A stretch of 37,914 bases of DNA from Saprolegnia diclina VS20 (Eukaryota > Oomycota > Saprolegniomycetes > Saprolegniales > Saprolegniaceae): contig NW_008246135.1 of assembly GCF_000281045.1 (NCBI RefSeq), positions 186,520 through 224,433 on the forward strand, in the 5' to 3' direction. The position numbers and the translations under genes were made by a program. The notes beneath the pieces were generated by a model. It was not told the origin of the DNA, made no database searches, and worked only from the letters and a program-made list of their open reading frames with translations. This document shows, in pieces, positions 8,898 to 18,834 of this stretch. Position 1 is the first letter of the stretch; every line of letters begins with the position of its first letter.

Positions 8898-10157
8898 TTA
8901 GGTCGAGATGTACGAGTACTTGTAGTCTTCCTTCGAGTTGGACTTGTCAATGTACGAGTGGGGCTTGAAGTGCTCGGCCTGGATAAGCTCCGCAAGCATC
9001 GGGGCCACGGACAGGCGCTTGACCTTGTCCGAGTGGAAGCGCTTCGGGTCCATCGGGATCGTGTCCATGACGACGACCTCGGTGACCGCCGACTTTTCAA
9101 TGTCTTCTTCCGCGTTGCCCGTCATGAGCGGGTGCGACGCGAGGCAGAACGACCGCCGGGCGCCCTGCTCCTTGACGATCGCTGCGAGCTTGCACAGCGT
9201 GCCACTCGTGTCGACCATGTCGTCGACGACGATGACCTCGGCGCCCTTGACGTCGCCCACAAGCTGGATCTCTTCGGGCTTGTCGCCGTCGACGCCGCCG
9301 CGAATGCAGCTCGCAAACGTGATCGGAATGTCCGGAAGCCACTTCTTGAGGCCGCGCTGGAAGACGCGCGCCTTCTTGACGCACTCGGGGTTGGGCGCCA
9401 AGACAACGATCGGGCCCTTGAAGAACACCTGCGTCGCAAAGTACTCGACGCCGGCCATGACCGTATCCAGCGTCTCAACCGGAATGTGCGTGTTGAAGAA
9501 GCTGGCTTCGTGGCCCTGGCCGCGCAGCTGGAGGTCGACGGCGATGACGCGGTCGACGCCCATGACTTCGAGCATCTTGGCAATGTCCTGGGCCGGGCTG
9601 TGCACAAACTTGGAGTTCAAGCTCGTTGCGCTCGGGCTACCGCGGCGATGGTGCTTGTAGGCGTAGTACGGAATGACGGCAGTCACCTTCTTGGCGCTCG
9701 CGCGACGCATCGTGCTCACCATGAGCAAGAGCTCAATCACATTGTCATTGACAGGCTGCGCGAGCGACTGCACCAAGTACACGTCCTTGCCGCGCACCGA
9801 CTCTTCAATCTGGCACTGCACTTCGCCGTCGGCAAAGCGGCCGAGCTTTAGGCGCGCGACGCGCGTGCCAAGGCGGCGCGCAATGTCGTCCGCGAGCTCA
9901 AAGTTGGACGAGCCGGAGAAGATCTTGAGCTCGTGGCAGCCCGGGATGAACATGCCTGCGTGCGTGCACGGGTGCTTGTCGGACGGGAAGAAGGGCGAGA
10001 ACGGGTCCACGCGCTTGCGGTGGTGGGGCACACCAAACTCGAGGTCGCGGAGGTCTGACGACTGCGCCGCCACCGGGCGCTTCCAGGCGCCGAGCGCGTA
10101 GCCGGCGCTAACTGCGACGCAGCCAGCGGCCGAGGCGAACCGATCGAGACGCCACAT
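8898..10157 (-). CDS. Ribose-phosphate pyrophosphokinase (PRPP synthetase), divergent eukaryotic type
   Basis: Single exon, 419 residues, about 100 longer than a typical PRS. It makes PRPP from ribose 5-phosphate and ATP for purine, pyrimidine, His, Trp and NAD synthesis. Diagnostic blocks are LKIFSGSSNFELADDIARRLG, RFADGEVQCQIEESVRGKDVYLVQ, NDNVIELLLMVSTMRRASAKKVTAVIPYY and the PRPP-binding loop VIVVDDMVDTSGTLCKLA. The usual DLHAAQIQGFF segment is replaced by DLQLRGQGHEASFF, the ARQDRK flexible-loop segment by YKHHRRG, and the VSPDAGG block by LAPNPEC. The N-terminus carries about 65 extra residues, beginning MWRLDRFASAAGCVAVSAGYAL, which could be a membrane anchor or organelle signal. ATG 10157 fits a CCAAT box about 70 nt upstream. 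The family call is firm; activity is uncertain because substrate-contact loops are altered. Confidence 0.92.
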   Translation of the reverse strand: MWRLDRFASAAGCVAVSAGYALGAWKRPVAAQSSDLRDLEFGVPHHRKRVDPFSPFFPSDKHPCTHAGMFIPGCHELKIFSGSSNFELADDIARRLGTRVARLKLGRFADGEVQCQIEESVRGKDVYLVQSLAQPVNDNVIELLLMVSTMRRASAKKVTAVIPYYAYKHHRRGSPSATSLNSKFVHSPAQDIAKMLEVMGVDRVIAVDLQLRGQGHEASFFNTHIPVETLDTVMAGVEYFATQVFFKGPIVVLAPNPECVKKARVFQRGLKKWLPDIPITFASCIRGGVDGDKPEEIQLVGDVKGAEVIVVDDMVDTSGTLCKLAAIVKEQGARRSFCLASHPLMTGNAEEDIEKSAVTEVVVMDTIPMDPKRFHSDKVKRLSVAPMLAELIQAEHFKPHSYIDKSNSKEDYKYSYIST

Positions 10158-10965
10158 CTTCGTGCAAATGGATTACCCAAACTGAAGCCGCCAGTACGGG
10201 ATCCAGAATCGTATCCTGTCGGGGATTGGCCAAAATGATTCCGTCATGAGCCAATCAGAAGCCAAGGCATCCTCACCACAGAACTAGCGTCGCATCCCAC
10301 TCTTCGTCGACGAATACAATATCGGAATTCAATTTTGTATACAAAACGTGGGACAAAGAGGGGGAAAATGATAATAATTTGGAAGAGGATTAGAATAAAA
10401 TACAGCTCGAAACCATCGACGCCCACCGATTGGCGGCTACGACGCGGCATGCGTGCCGAATTTAAGACCCACGCGATCCGACACGCTGAAGAGAAAGGCT
10501 GCAGCGCCTTGAAGATAACGACAACTATACTTATTTAGTTACCGAGAGATTTTGGTACCCGAAGAGACGACAACTCGGAGAGCTAATGCACCCAATCGAA
10601 TCGGGTGGTGTTCACCAGTGTCAGCTACCAGAAGTTAGCTACCAGTGGCTTGTTCGAACGTGCACGAGATAAGATACTGCTACTCCACTGGCACTCGCGA
10701 CCCTTCAAGCGCAGATTAGCTTCTTCAACCCCCCAAAGAAGGGCCACCACCGAATGTGCCTGGCACCTGATGCGAAGGAGGAACGTCATCGCGACCTGCG
10801 CGTGGTGCGCGCGTGCATTGACGACCGAGCAATACAGTCGAGGTCGAGCGGTGTCGAGTTGGATCTGTCTCATGGCCCTGCCACGTCCTAGTTTTGTGCA
10901 AGTGGCACATGCCGATCCTACTCGGTGATGGGCAAAGTCCGAATTCAAAAATCAGCCCTAAAAAA
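10158..10965. other. Divergent intergenic region between PRPP synthetase and glycosyltransferase
   Basis: These 808 bases hold the promoters of two divergent genes. ATTGG at 10225-10229 is a CCAAT box for the minus-strand gene, and CCAAT at 10251-10255 faces the other way. An AT-rich stretch at about 10325-10400 includes the 14-bp perfect palindrome TTTTGTATACAAAA (10333-10346). I recognise no coding exon. Confidence 0.5.
10225..10229 (-). promoter_or_regulatory. CCAAT box of the PRPP synthetase gene
   Basis: ATTGG on the plus strand, hence CCAAT in gene sense, lies 68-72 nt before the minus-strand ATG at 10157. Function is inferred from recurrence of the motif in this window. Confidence 0.45.
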
Positions 10966-12102
10966 ATGGCGGCAAGTCGTACCGACGCGCTGGTCGGACG
11001 TGCCATCGCAGCCGATGCCCGCGGGTACCGCCACCTCGTGTCGCTCTACAAGGCCGAGTACCACATTGACGAGCTACAAGCGAGTGACAAGGCGTGCGTC
11101 ACGGCTGCCGTACGCGCCCTCCGAGTGCACGACGCGGCGGCCGACCGGGCACCGGCACCAACAGGCGTTGCCGTCTTGACCGCGTATACGACCGACTATA
11201 GCATTGGTGCTGCTTGCGCCGCCGTCAACAAGCAGTACGCCGACCGCCACGGGTACGAGTTTTACTGCGACGAACTGCCGTACGATGAGATGATGGCGGC
11301 GATCGCGCCGCGCCGCTTTTGCGGCTGGTACAAGGTCGCGATGCTCCGGCGACTCTTGGCCAACATGGACGAGTTGCTCGATCGTGGCATTGGCTATCTT
11401 TTCTGGATCGACGCCGATGCTGTTGTGGTCGACCAAACCAAACCTGCGTCGGCTCTCATTGCTGCGGCGGGCCATCGCGGTACGCTAGCTGTCATTTCTT
11501 ATTGCTCATGTTGTTGTGTAGAGCTCATTCTCGCCGAAGACATGAACCCGTGCTGCCTCGTCAACACGGGCGTGCTCCTCGTCCGTGTCTGCGAGTGGAG
11601 CCAGCGTGTCTGGGATGACGTCTGGACCATGCGGCGGTACTTTGACGTCTTCTTTTACGAGCAGTCGGCGCTTCTCCGCGTCTTGAAGCAGCGGGACGAA
11701 GGCCTTTTGGACGTCCAGCCCTTTCACAGTTTTGTCAAGCATGGACCGAGCGGTCTCAAGCTCTTCCCACACGTGGCCGTGACACCCCATTTGGCGCTCA
11801 ATTCGAACCGGTGTCGCGGGCTCACTGTCCACGTCAGCGATCCGACTCGGCGCATCGACACCAACTACTCCAAGGACGAAGACCCGAACGCGATGGCCGA
11901 GTTTATCTTCCACTGTGCCGGTAGTCGCTTCGTCTCTTGAGGTTATATAACGATATTTTGCATATTAGGTCGTTGTGACAAGGCGCGAACACTCGAGGCC
12001 GTGCTCACTGCCCACGGGCTCGACACGTCGTCGCTCGAGCTCTCGCAGCTCAAGCTCGTGCGCTCCAAAACGACGGTGACAAATGCTATCCCCGAGGTAT
12101 AG
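10966..12102 (+). CDS. GT34-like (GMA12/MNN10) glycosyltransferase
   Basis: The model is join(10966..11479, 11522..11920, 11969..12102), 348 residues. The catalytic domain shows TAYTTDYSIG, then NKQYADRHGYEFYCDE (compare YAxRHGY of GT34), WYKVAMLRRLL, and the metal/nucleotide-sugar DxD motif in YLFWIDADAVVVD at about residues 143-155. Downstream, NTGVLLVRVCEWSQRVWDDVW and FYEQSALLRVL match the NxGxxxxRxxxWS and EQxAL blocks of the family. GT34 enzymes add galactose, mannose or xylose to glycans in the Golgi. No N-terminal signal anchor is visible, which is unusual for a Golgi enzyme; a missing upstream exon or a cytosolic role is possible. The 42-nt first intron carries no in-frame stop, and its retention would insert 14 residues just before NTGVLL. 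The final short exon is supported by frame only. Confidence 0.8.
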
Positions 12103-12165
12103 CTCCATACGAGAAACACGCTTCAGTCCATGCCAAAAAGGACATATGTCATTTGTTGCGTCTCT

Positions 12166-14527
12166 TTACTTCTTCAAGCTCTGGCCGAGGAGCTCTTCCA
12201 GAAGCGTGTTGAGGTCGCCGAGCATGACGCGGCCATCGTCGACAAGGCCCGCCGACATGCAGCTGTTCATGTGCACCTGCTTGGCGACCTTGACCGCGAG
12301 GTCGTTGTTGGTCGCGCGGAGTTCGTTGAGCTTGAGCATGATCGGGTGACGCGGGTTGATCTGCAGCACGTGCTTGGAGGCCGGCATCGCCATGCCACCG
12401 CCCTGCTGCTGGTTGACCATCGCCATCATCTTGCGGATCGAGGCCGACTCGTGGTCCGTCACGACGGCCGGCGAGTCAGCAAGGCGGTTCGTCATGACAA
12501 CATTCGACACCTTGTCGTCCAGATGCAGCTTGAGCCACGCGGTGAAGAGGTCGGCGGCTTCGCCCGTGAGCTTGGCACCCTCCGAGTCGTCCTAGTACCA
12601 CTGAATCAGACCAAGACATGGTGTAGGAAGCGTACATCCTGGAGGTCGAGCTTGGCGTTCTCGGCCGAGACGATCTTGCGGCCGTTGAACTCTTCGACGT
12701 TGTTCATGACGAAGTCATCGACCGGGTGGTACGCAAAGATGACCTCCTTCTTCGTCTTCCTACACGAGCCATCAGTTGGCACCGCGTATCTTCGCACCAC
12801 CGTCGCACGCGATCGCACAAGGCGAGCGAGTCCGAAGGGTTGAAGAGAAAAGACGTACTTGAAGGCTTCGTAGTACGGCGACTGGAGCGCCATCTCACGC
12901 GACGGCGCGCAAATGTAGTAGATTTCCGACTGGTCGGGCGACGCGCGCGAGACGTACTCGTCGAGGGACGTCGTCGCCTCCGGGTCGAGCGCCGACGACT
13001 CGTAGCGCAGGAGCTTGGCCAAGGCGGCCTACGATGCCAACTGAGTTACGGACGTGAAGGTGGCGGTCGTACCTTGTTTTGGAAGTCCATGCACACGCCT
13101 TCCTTGATAAACATACCAAACTCCTTGAAGAACGCATCGTACGTCTCCGGGTCCTTGCGCGCGCGTTCGTCCAGGAACTTGAGGATGCGGCGCGTGAGCA
13201 CGTCCTTCATCTTGAGGAGGAGGCGCGAGTCCTGCATCTTCTCACGCGACAAGCTCAGCGGAAGGTCTTCGCTGTCGACGACACCGCGCACAAAGCGCAT
13301 CCAGTCGGGCAGAATGTCGGGTGATTGGCGCTCGATGAGCACCTTGCGCGAGTAGAGCGAGACGCCGGGTTCGAGGCGGGCGTACCCGTGCTTCTCCGTG
13401 TGGGACGACCCAATGAAGAAGAGCGTCTTGAGCTCAATGGGCGCGTCGGCCTTGAAGTGGAGGCGGTACATGGGCTCGTCGAATGCATTTGCGATAAACT
13501 TGTAAAACTCGGCGTACTGGTCGTCCGAGATCTCGTCGACGGGCTTGGTCCAGAGCGCTTGGACCACGTTGACTTCGGTCGTGTTGAGGAGGATCGGGAA
13601 CGCCACAAAGTTCGAGTACTTCTTGATGATCGACTCGACCTTCTCAGGCGTCGCAAACTCCTTGCACGACTCCTTCATGTGCATGACGATCTTGGATCCG
13701 CGGCCGGCCTCGTTGGTCTCTGCGACCTCGAACGACCCCGAGCTAGTCGTACGTTTAGTTAATTAGTACACGAGATGCGAGAGGTAGATCTACCCGTCCG
13801 ACGACCAGACGTGGCCTTTGGCGCCATCGAGCGCCGAGCGGGAGTAGACTTCAACCTTGTCGGCGACCATAAAGGCCGAGTAAAAGCCGACGCCAAACTT
13901 GCCAATGATGCCCGTGACGGCCGCGGTAGACTCGGACGGCGACTAGACGACAAAGATAAGACTCTTGCAAGCGACGACGCCGACGAACCTCGGTCTTGAG
14001 CTGCTCCATGAACGCCTTGGAGCCCGACCGCGCGATCGTGCCGAGGTTCATCACGAGCTCTTCCTTGGTCATACCAATGCCCGTGTCTTCAATCGTGAGC
14101 GTATGATTGACCGTGTCGGTCGTGATGAGAATCTTGGGCTCGAGCTCCGGGTTCAGGAGCGACGCCCCGACCGCCTAGGCGCATCAGGATACAGCATGAG
14201 CATGAGGATGATACCAAAGCTACTAGAACGCACCTGGTGGTGGCGAAACTTCTCGAGCGCATCGGACGCGTTCGAGATGAGCTCACGCACAAAGACCTCC
14301 TTGTCCGTGTAGATCGAGTGCGTCACAATGTCGAGGAGCTGGCGCGTCTCGGCCTGGAACTCGTGCTTGGTACCGGCCTCGCTGGCGTAGCTGCGCAGGA
14401 GCGTCGTCGGCAGCGCCAGCATGGCCTGGCGGCGCACGCTCGGGAGCAACGCGCGGGCAGCAGGCTTGGCGACGGCGCGGGCGGCCATGGCCTGGCGCAC
14501 GGCGCGGATTGAGTGGCGCAGCATCAT
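12166..14527 (-). CDS. TRAP1: Mitochondrial Hsp90 chaperone TRAP1
   Basis: The model is complement(join(12166..12591, 12636..12759, 12859..13028, 13073..13742, 13794..13942, 13989..14174, 14234..14527)), 672 residues against 704 in human. The Arg/Ala-rich start ([19 protein letters not shown]) is a typical mitochondrial presequence. The ATPase domain follows: [53 protein letters not shown] and [26 protein letters not shown]. The middle domain has [25 protein letters not shown] and SPYYEAFK. The C-terminal dimerisation domain has [18 protein letters not shown]. It folds mitochondrial client proteins. All six introns (59, 46, 51, 44, 99, 44 nt in transcript order) restore family sequence when removed. 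The 99-nt intron is the longest in the window and has no in-frame stop, so a retained form would gain 33 residues. The stop lies 63 nt from the convergent glycosyltransferase stop. Confidence 0.96.
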
Positions 14528-15588
14528 TCTGTCAAAAGCAGTTTGCCGTCGGCAATGTTCATGCGAGTGCACATGTCCTAATTAGGATTTTCACACCAGC
14601 TGTTTGAAACCAGGACTTTGCCGCAACAGGCACCCCCGGGTACTCGCCGCGGGGGCAGCGACGGCGAATAGCTTCTTCGGCGGCTTCTTCGCACTTGCCG
14701 CACGCGTGTGAGATGGGAAAGCGCACTGCGCGCTTGTTCCGCGCCACCGCCCGTGGCCAATCGGCGCCCCCCAGGTCGCCCTCGTGTTGAAGTTGGCGCC
14801 CCCAGCTGCAGTGCAGCCGCTAGATACGCTTGGTCCGGGTCGTAATCCAGAGGTAATCGCCTCTTGCAGCCATGCATTCGAAGGCGCCATCGATGGTCGT
14901 CGTTGGGATCGCGGCCGAGTAGCTCAACAAGTAGCATCGTGCACAGCGGGACGTGAGATCCGGTCGCGGTTTAGATCGTGCAATCAACCAAGCTAACACT
15001 GTCGCGTCTCGACCCGACACAATCATTCGCCGTGCTTGCATCTTATGACCTCGTCCGGTCGTCTCGCGCAAGTGCACCAATGCCATCGTCGCTGCATGCG
15101 ATCTGAAATTAGGATCGATCCTGGGGCGCCATTTTTCTCGAAAACTCGCAAGTGTATACGGATACGCGATTCGTATCCGGCCAAAACGTATCTTCGGGGG
15201 GTGTGCTTTGTGCAACGGGCGTATCATCATGTCCATGCTGCCCCTTCTCGACGGCAATGGCCGAGCGAGTGTCTCTGCAGAGCGACAAAGGGATCTTCCG
15301 GTCCCTCCCGCGTTGCTAGCACGTAGTGGCAGTCACGTGTGGCGTGGAGGCTGCATGGTGTGGTTGTATCGCCAGTCGCCGCTGCCCACAGCGTTGGTCA
15401 CATCGCTCGCTTCTTGGTTGACAGTGCGAGACGCGGCGCCGTCCACTGTGACAGCAAGCGACTCGGATCAGCAAACCGCGACGAGATGCCATCTCAGGTG
15501 CTCCTGATTGGCTCGCGTTGGTTTGGGTTCTTCTTCTTACCTTCCTGTCCTGCTCAGTTTGCATTTTGCAGCATCCTCCATTGGCACG
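14528..15588. other. Divergent intergenic region, no gene recognised
   Basis: The 1,061 bases between the TRAP1 start (-) and the small basic protein start (+) contain only short frames without recognisable families. One CCAAT near 14757-14761 is in plus orientation, not in TRAP1 sense. A continuous frame reaches upstream of ATG 15589 to 15508, but I see no reason to extend the gene there. Confidence 0.45.
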
Positions 15589-15975
15589 ATGGAAGCACCC
15601 GCGTACTACTGCCTCTATAAGACGAGCAAGTGCCGCAACCCACGCGGGCTCAAGCGAGACGGGACGCTTCACCGTATGTGCAACGACCACCGCGCCAAGG
15701 CCAACGAGAGCCAGCGGAAGAGCGAGGCCAAGAAGCGATACCGCAAGCACGTTCTCAAGCGCCCGGCGTATGCACCGTACACGGTGTCGTGGTCGCCGCC
15801 TTTTGCCCACGTCGACGAGCTACCACTGACGTCGCCGACGTGGCACAGTCCCATGTTGGAAGACGATGCATCGACCGACGAAGAGCACATGTGGCCCGCG
15901 CCCCCCAAGATGGCACTGGCGTTTATCCTCGACGCAGACGTCGGCATGTGTCGTCGAGACGTTTCTTATGCTTAG
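15589..15975 (+). CDS. Small basic Cys/His-motif protein, function unknown
   Basis: Single exon, 128 residues from the first downstream ATG. The N-terminal 60 residues carry a compact motif: Cys8, Cys15, His28, Cys31 and His34, that is C-x6-C-x12-H-x2-C-x2-H, followed by RAKANESQRKSEAKKRYRKH, a strongly basic helix. This layout would fit a small zinc-bound nucleic-acid contact, but I do not recognise a named family. The second half is acidic and Pro-rich (TSPTWHSPMLEDDASTDEEHMW), like a transcription-regulator tail. The stop lies 30 nt from the convergent stop of the J-domain gene, so the 3' UTRs almost certainly overlap. Coding status rests on codon bias and motif order. Confidence 0.6.
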   Translation: MEAPAYYCLYKTSKCRNPRGLKRDGTLHRMCNDHRAKANESQRKSEAKKRYRKHVLKRPAYAPYTVSWSPPFAHVDELPLTSPTWHSPMLEDDASTDEEHMWPAPPKMALAFILDADVGMCRRDVSYA

Positions 15976-16005
15976 CTAAGATGACGATGATGGTACCATC
16001 CGTGT

Positions 16006-17535
16006 CTACACTGTGTCGTGGTGGTGCGTGGCTGGGTCGTTGTCCTTGGGCTCGACATGGCGACCGCAGCAGCAGTAGCAGCAGCACGCGAGGAGGTTGA
16101 GGAGGATCATGAGCACCCACGGCGCCAGCACGAGTCCGACCTAGGCCATCATTACATTTGGAATTTGAATTTGGTGATGGGACTTACCATGATGAGCCAC
16201 GGGAGGAGCACGTAAAACGACGAGAAATCGCCCGACTGGAGGCGGTAGGCGAGGATGAAGAACGGCGACATGGCGGCAAAGACTCCAATGAAGACGCACA
16301 AGAGACCAAAGAGGCTCGGCGCTGGCTCGTCGTCGTGCACGTTGTCTTCGTCGAGGTGCGCCATCCGGTGCTTCCGGCGCAAGTAGGTTTGAATCTGAGA
16401 CGCAAGGATAAGATCTTTTTCGAGCACCAATAAGACAGACGTACATGGGGCACAACGAGCGTAATGACGTAGATCCACACGGGTAAAAACACAATCCACC
16501 AGCTGCACTCGAGAGCAGCTTCGATCTTGAAGGCCACAAGCAGTGCAAAGGCGAGCCGCAAGAGACTCATGGTCCACGAGTTGAGAATGTCCAGCATCTA
16601 ATTCGGTGCATCAGCAGGGCACGCGACATCGAGTCCACGTACGAGGCTCATCTTGGACATGCCAAACGTCGAGGAGGGGTCATTGGCAGAGGCGCGGGCA
16701 AACGCGGAGTACGCCAGCAGGCCGGAAATGACCTTCTCCACGAGGTAAAAGCCTTCGAGAACGTAGTACGGTGCCAAGACGAGGTGCATCGACCAGTCAA
16801 TCGAGTGCTGGAGCTTCATCGCGACAAAGATCTGACAGGCGACGAAGAGGAGCGCCTTGATGAGGAGCAGCCTACACCCCACGGTGGTTTATATCGTGAC
16901 GAGGACAATATATGTTGTACGATTTGCCAAGCAGCCGGAGCGGCTTGGACTGGCGGTCTTCGGGCTCTTGGTGGATATCGGCGTCGTCCCCGAAGAACGA
17001 GCACCCGATGCAGCAGAGGTAGATGCCATCGAGAATCCACATGGGCACAAACACCGTGAGCCACGACCAGCCCACGTCGTGGTCGATCTTGAGGCAAAAG
17101 AACACTAGTATCGCAACGCATTCGGTACCTATAGAGTTTGCAACGGGAAGACCACGTACGTGGGATCGACGAGAAGAAGCCAAGGAAGAGCGCGACGAAC
17201 GAGAAAATGAGGCATTTGCCGAGCGGGCCAGACGCGCTCAAGGAGCCGAGCATCGCCATGAGGAGCTCGTCCGGGCCCAAGTCGCCGTACTGGCTCACGA
17301 GCTTGACGCCGTCTTCGCCCATCATGTCGTAGATTTCGCGCTGCTTCGGGTCGCTCAAAATGTCGTACGCCGCCTTCATGGCCATGAACTCTTCCTGCGC
17401 CTCGGGCGTGTTGCCGCGCTTGTCCGGGTGCAGCTGCAGCGCCTTGCGCCGGTAGGCCTTCTTGAGGTCCTCGGCCGAGACGTCTGTGGTGACGCCCATC
17501 GCATCGTACAGCTTGGTATGCTTGGTCTGCCCCAT
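16006..17535 (-). CDS. DnaJ (J-domain) protein fused to a TMEM185-like multi-pass membrane domain
   Basis: The model is complement(join(16006..16140, 16188..16394, 16445..16597, 16643..16871, 16921..17104, 17160..17535)), 427 residues. Residues 8-75 are a complete J domain with YDAMGVTTDVSAEDLKKAY, the catalytic HPD at 36-38 and AYDILSDPKQREIYD, which stimulates Hsp70 ATPase. The rest is repeated membrane units of the TMEM185 (Fragile-X-F) type, each with a short acidic loop then WSW-like and PxW motifs: KIDHDVGWSWLTVFVPMWILDG, then SIDWSMHLVLAPYYVLEG, then CSWWIVFLPVWIYV. The last exon adds a hydrophobic helix ending CCCYCCC, a likely palmitoylation cluster, and a His-rich tail. The J domain would face the cytosol of an internal membrane. 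The first intron may instead end at 17129 (31 nt), keeping 8 more residues in the first membrane segment; 55 nt fits local intron size better. Confidence 0.85.
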
Positions 17536-18070
17536 GCTCGTCCTCGGTGGTTTGGCTCAATCGGGCAACACAACTGCCATCTCGGCGACGTGTATTTTTA
17601 TTCGATTGTACTTTAGTGCTTACAAAACCCAAGTGTATTGAATCTTTTCGATTCCGAGAGGAATGATTCGCTGAAATGCCACCGTTTCCAGCGCATTGTA
17701 GCCAATCCAAAGGCGACATGACCGTAGACGGTCGCACTCAGCTGCGTCGCGCGCGCCACGACCACGAAAGAGCCTCCTGCTCGTAGAGGGTGGTACACGA
17801 AATTAATGCGTCAACTGCGGCGAGCGTGAGAGCGCAGGAGGCTCAAAGACATCGCGAGCGACACCATGTTAATGTCCACCAATCAACAGCAAGTCTCCTT
17901 GTGTAATTTCAGCCAATCCCAACGCGAGAAGCTAACGTTGACACCGACGAGACCACGATGCGCCCGAGGGCTCGTTGCCGGGTCCTATGTAGCCTGCGTC
18001 AATAAGTCGTCTAGACTGAGCAAAACGGATAAGCTTCGCCACGAGTTCAACTGCGTGAACTTGCGGGTCA

Positions 18071-18299
18071 TCAGCAAGGCTTGGAGCTTTTCGGGTCGGT
18101 GACAGCCACTAGCATCTCAGACGTCTGGGTCTGGAAGAGGAGATCAATGGTCGTCGCTCCAATGACAATATTGGCGTGGATGCTGGTTGCGAGCTCGTCA
18201 ACCGTGTTGCGCTGTCAGCGTCTCAATTTTCCAAGCGATGTTAATGCAAATTTTCACCTTGCTGGGTATCTCGCTGTCGTTAGGCACTCGCTGTCGCAT
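18071..18299 (-). CDS. Possible short spliced gene or relic, unknown
   Basis: The candidate is complement(join(18071..18211, 18258..18299)), 60 residues. A canonical 46-nt intron (GTGAAA donor, GACAG acceptor, internal CATTAAC branch-like site) joins two frames without a shift: VPNDSEIPSK, then RNTVDELATSIHANIVIGAT and a further TIDLLFQTQTSEMLVAVTDP. The downstream segment has coding-like third-position G/C bias. I do not recognise the family, and the frame is open upstream to 18455, so further exons or decay are possible. It may be part of a degraded gene. Confidence 0.3.
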
Positions 18300-18793
18300 C
18301 GCGCTGCATGTCGCCGCCTGAGCAAACGAGCATTGAGGCAGGTGATGATGAGCCAAAAAACTAGTCGCATCGAAGACCAACGGCTGGGTGCTTGCCACGC
18401 TGATCCCAACGATCTTTTTCAAAACGTGGAAGCACGGCAAGAGACCAATCAGCAATAAGATCGTAGGTTATCAGCCAATTAAAACACTGCGTGCAGCAAG
18501 TAGCCACTTCGATACTTTTGGACCGACATCATTTTGGAATCTTGCAAGGTGGCACTTGGAGCGCGCCAGATGTAGCCCGACCTGTTAAATAGTACCCGCT
18601 TGGTACAGATAGCACCCGCTCGGTACCAGATCTTACACCTTCATCTTCCACGATCATCGTCATAGCGTAGGGACCAAGCATCGACGCACGGACGCTAAAT
18701 TTATAGCAGCGTCGCGCGTCCATTGGTGCAAATGCTGCGTATCAAAAAGCAGCCAATCCACGATCGCGCCGTATTTTCGGATGCTCATTTTGG

Positions 18794-18798
18794 CCAAT
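18794..18798 (+). promoter_or_regulatory. CCAAT boxes of Vti1 copy 1
   Basis: CCAATCG begins 41 nt before ATG 18835, and another CCAAT sits at 18753-18757. The in-frame ATG at 18781 lies upstream of the nearer box, which supports translation starting at 18835. Confidence 0.45.
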
Positions 18799-18834
18799 CG
18801 CATCCAGGGCACCCGAGATCTTTCAGTTGGCGAA

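Larger units (their letters stand above)
17536..18834. other. Large intergenic region upstream of the first Vti1 gene
   Basis: This is the largest gap in the window (1,299 bases). It contains many CCAAT elements (for example near 17700, 17878, 17908, 18447, 18475, 18753 and 18794), mostly in plus orientation, so it may hold more than one promoter or an unrecognised transcript. A possible two-exon short minus-strand frame at 18071-18299 is listed separately. Otherwise I see no gene. Confidence 0.5.

Noticed and set aside
8862-9851. 329-codon plus-strand open frame opposite the PRPP synthetase gene
   Set aside because: It mirrors the G/C-rich third positions of the real minus-strand gene and has no domain pattern of its own.
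6512-10157. Dihydroorotase and PRPP synthetase as a nucleotide-synthesis cluster
   Set aside because: They are on opposite strands with an unrelated REEP gene between them, so neighbourhood alone does not support a functional cluster.
10333-10346. 14-bp palindrome as a possible operator or hairpin terminator
   Set aside because: It is a single AT-rich palindrome in a eukaryotic intergenic region with no loop, no second copy and no matching known element.
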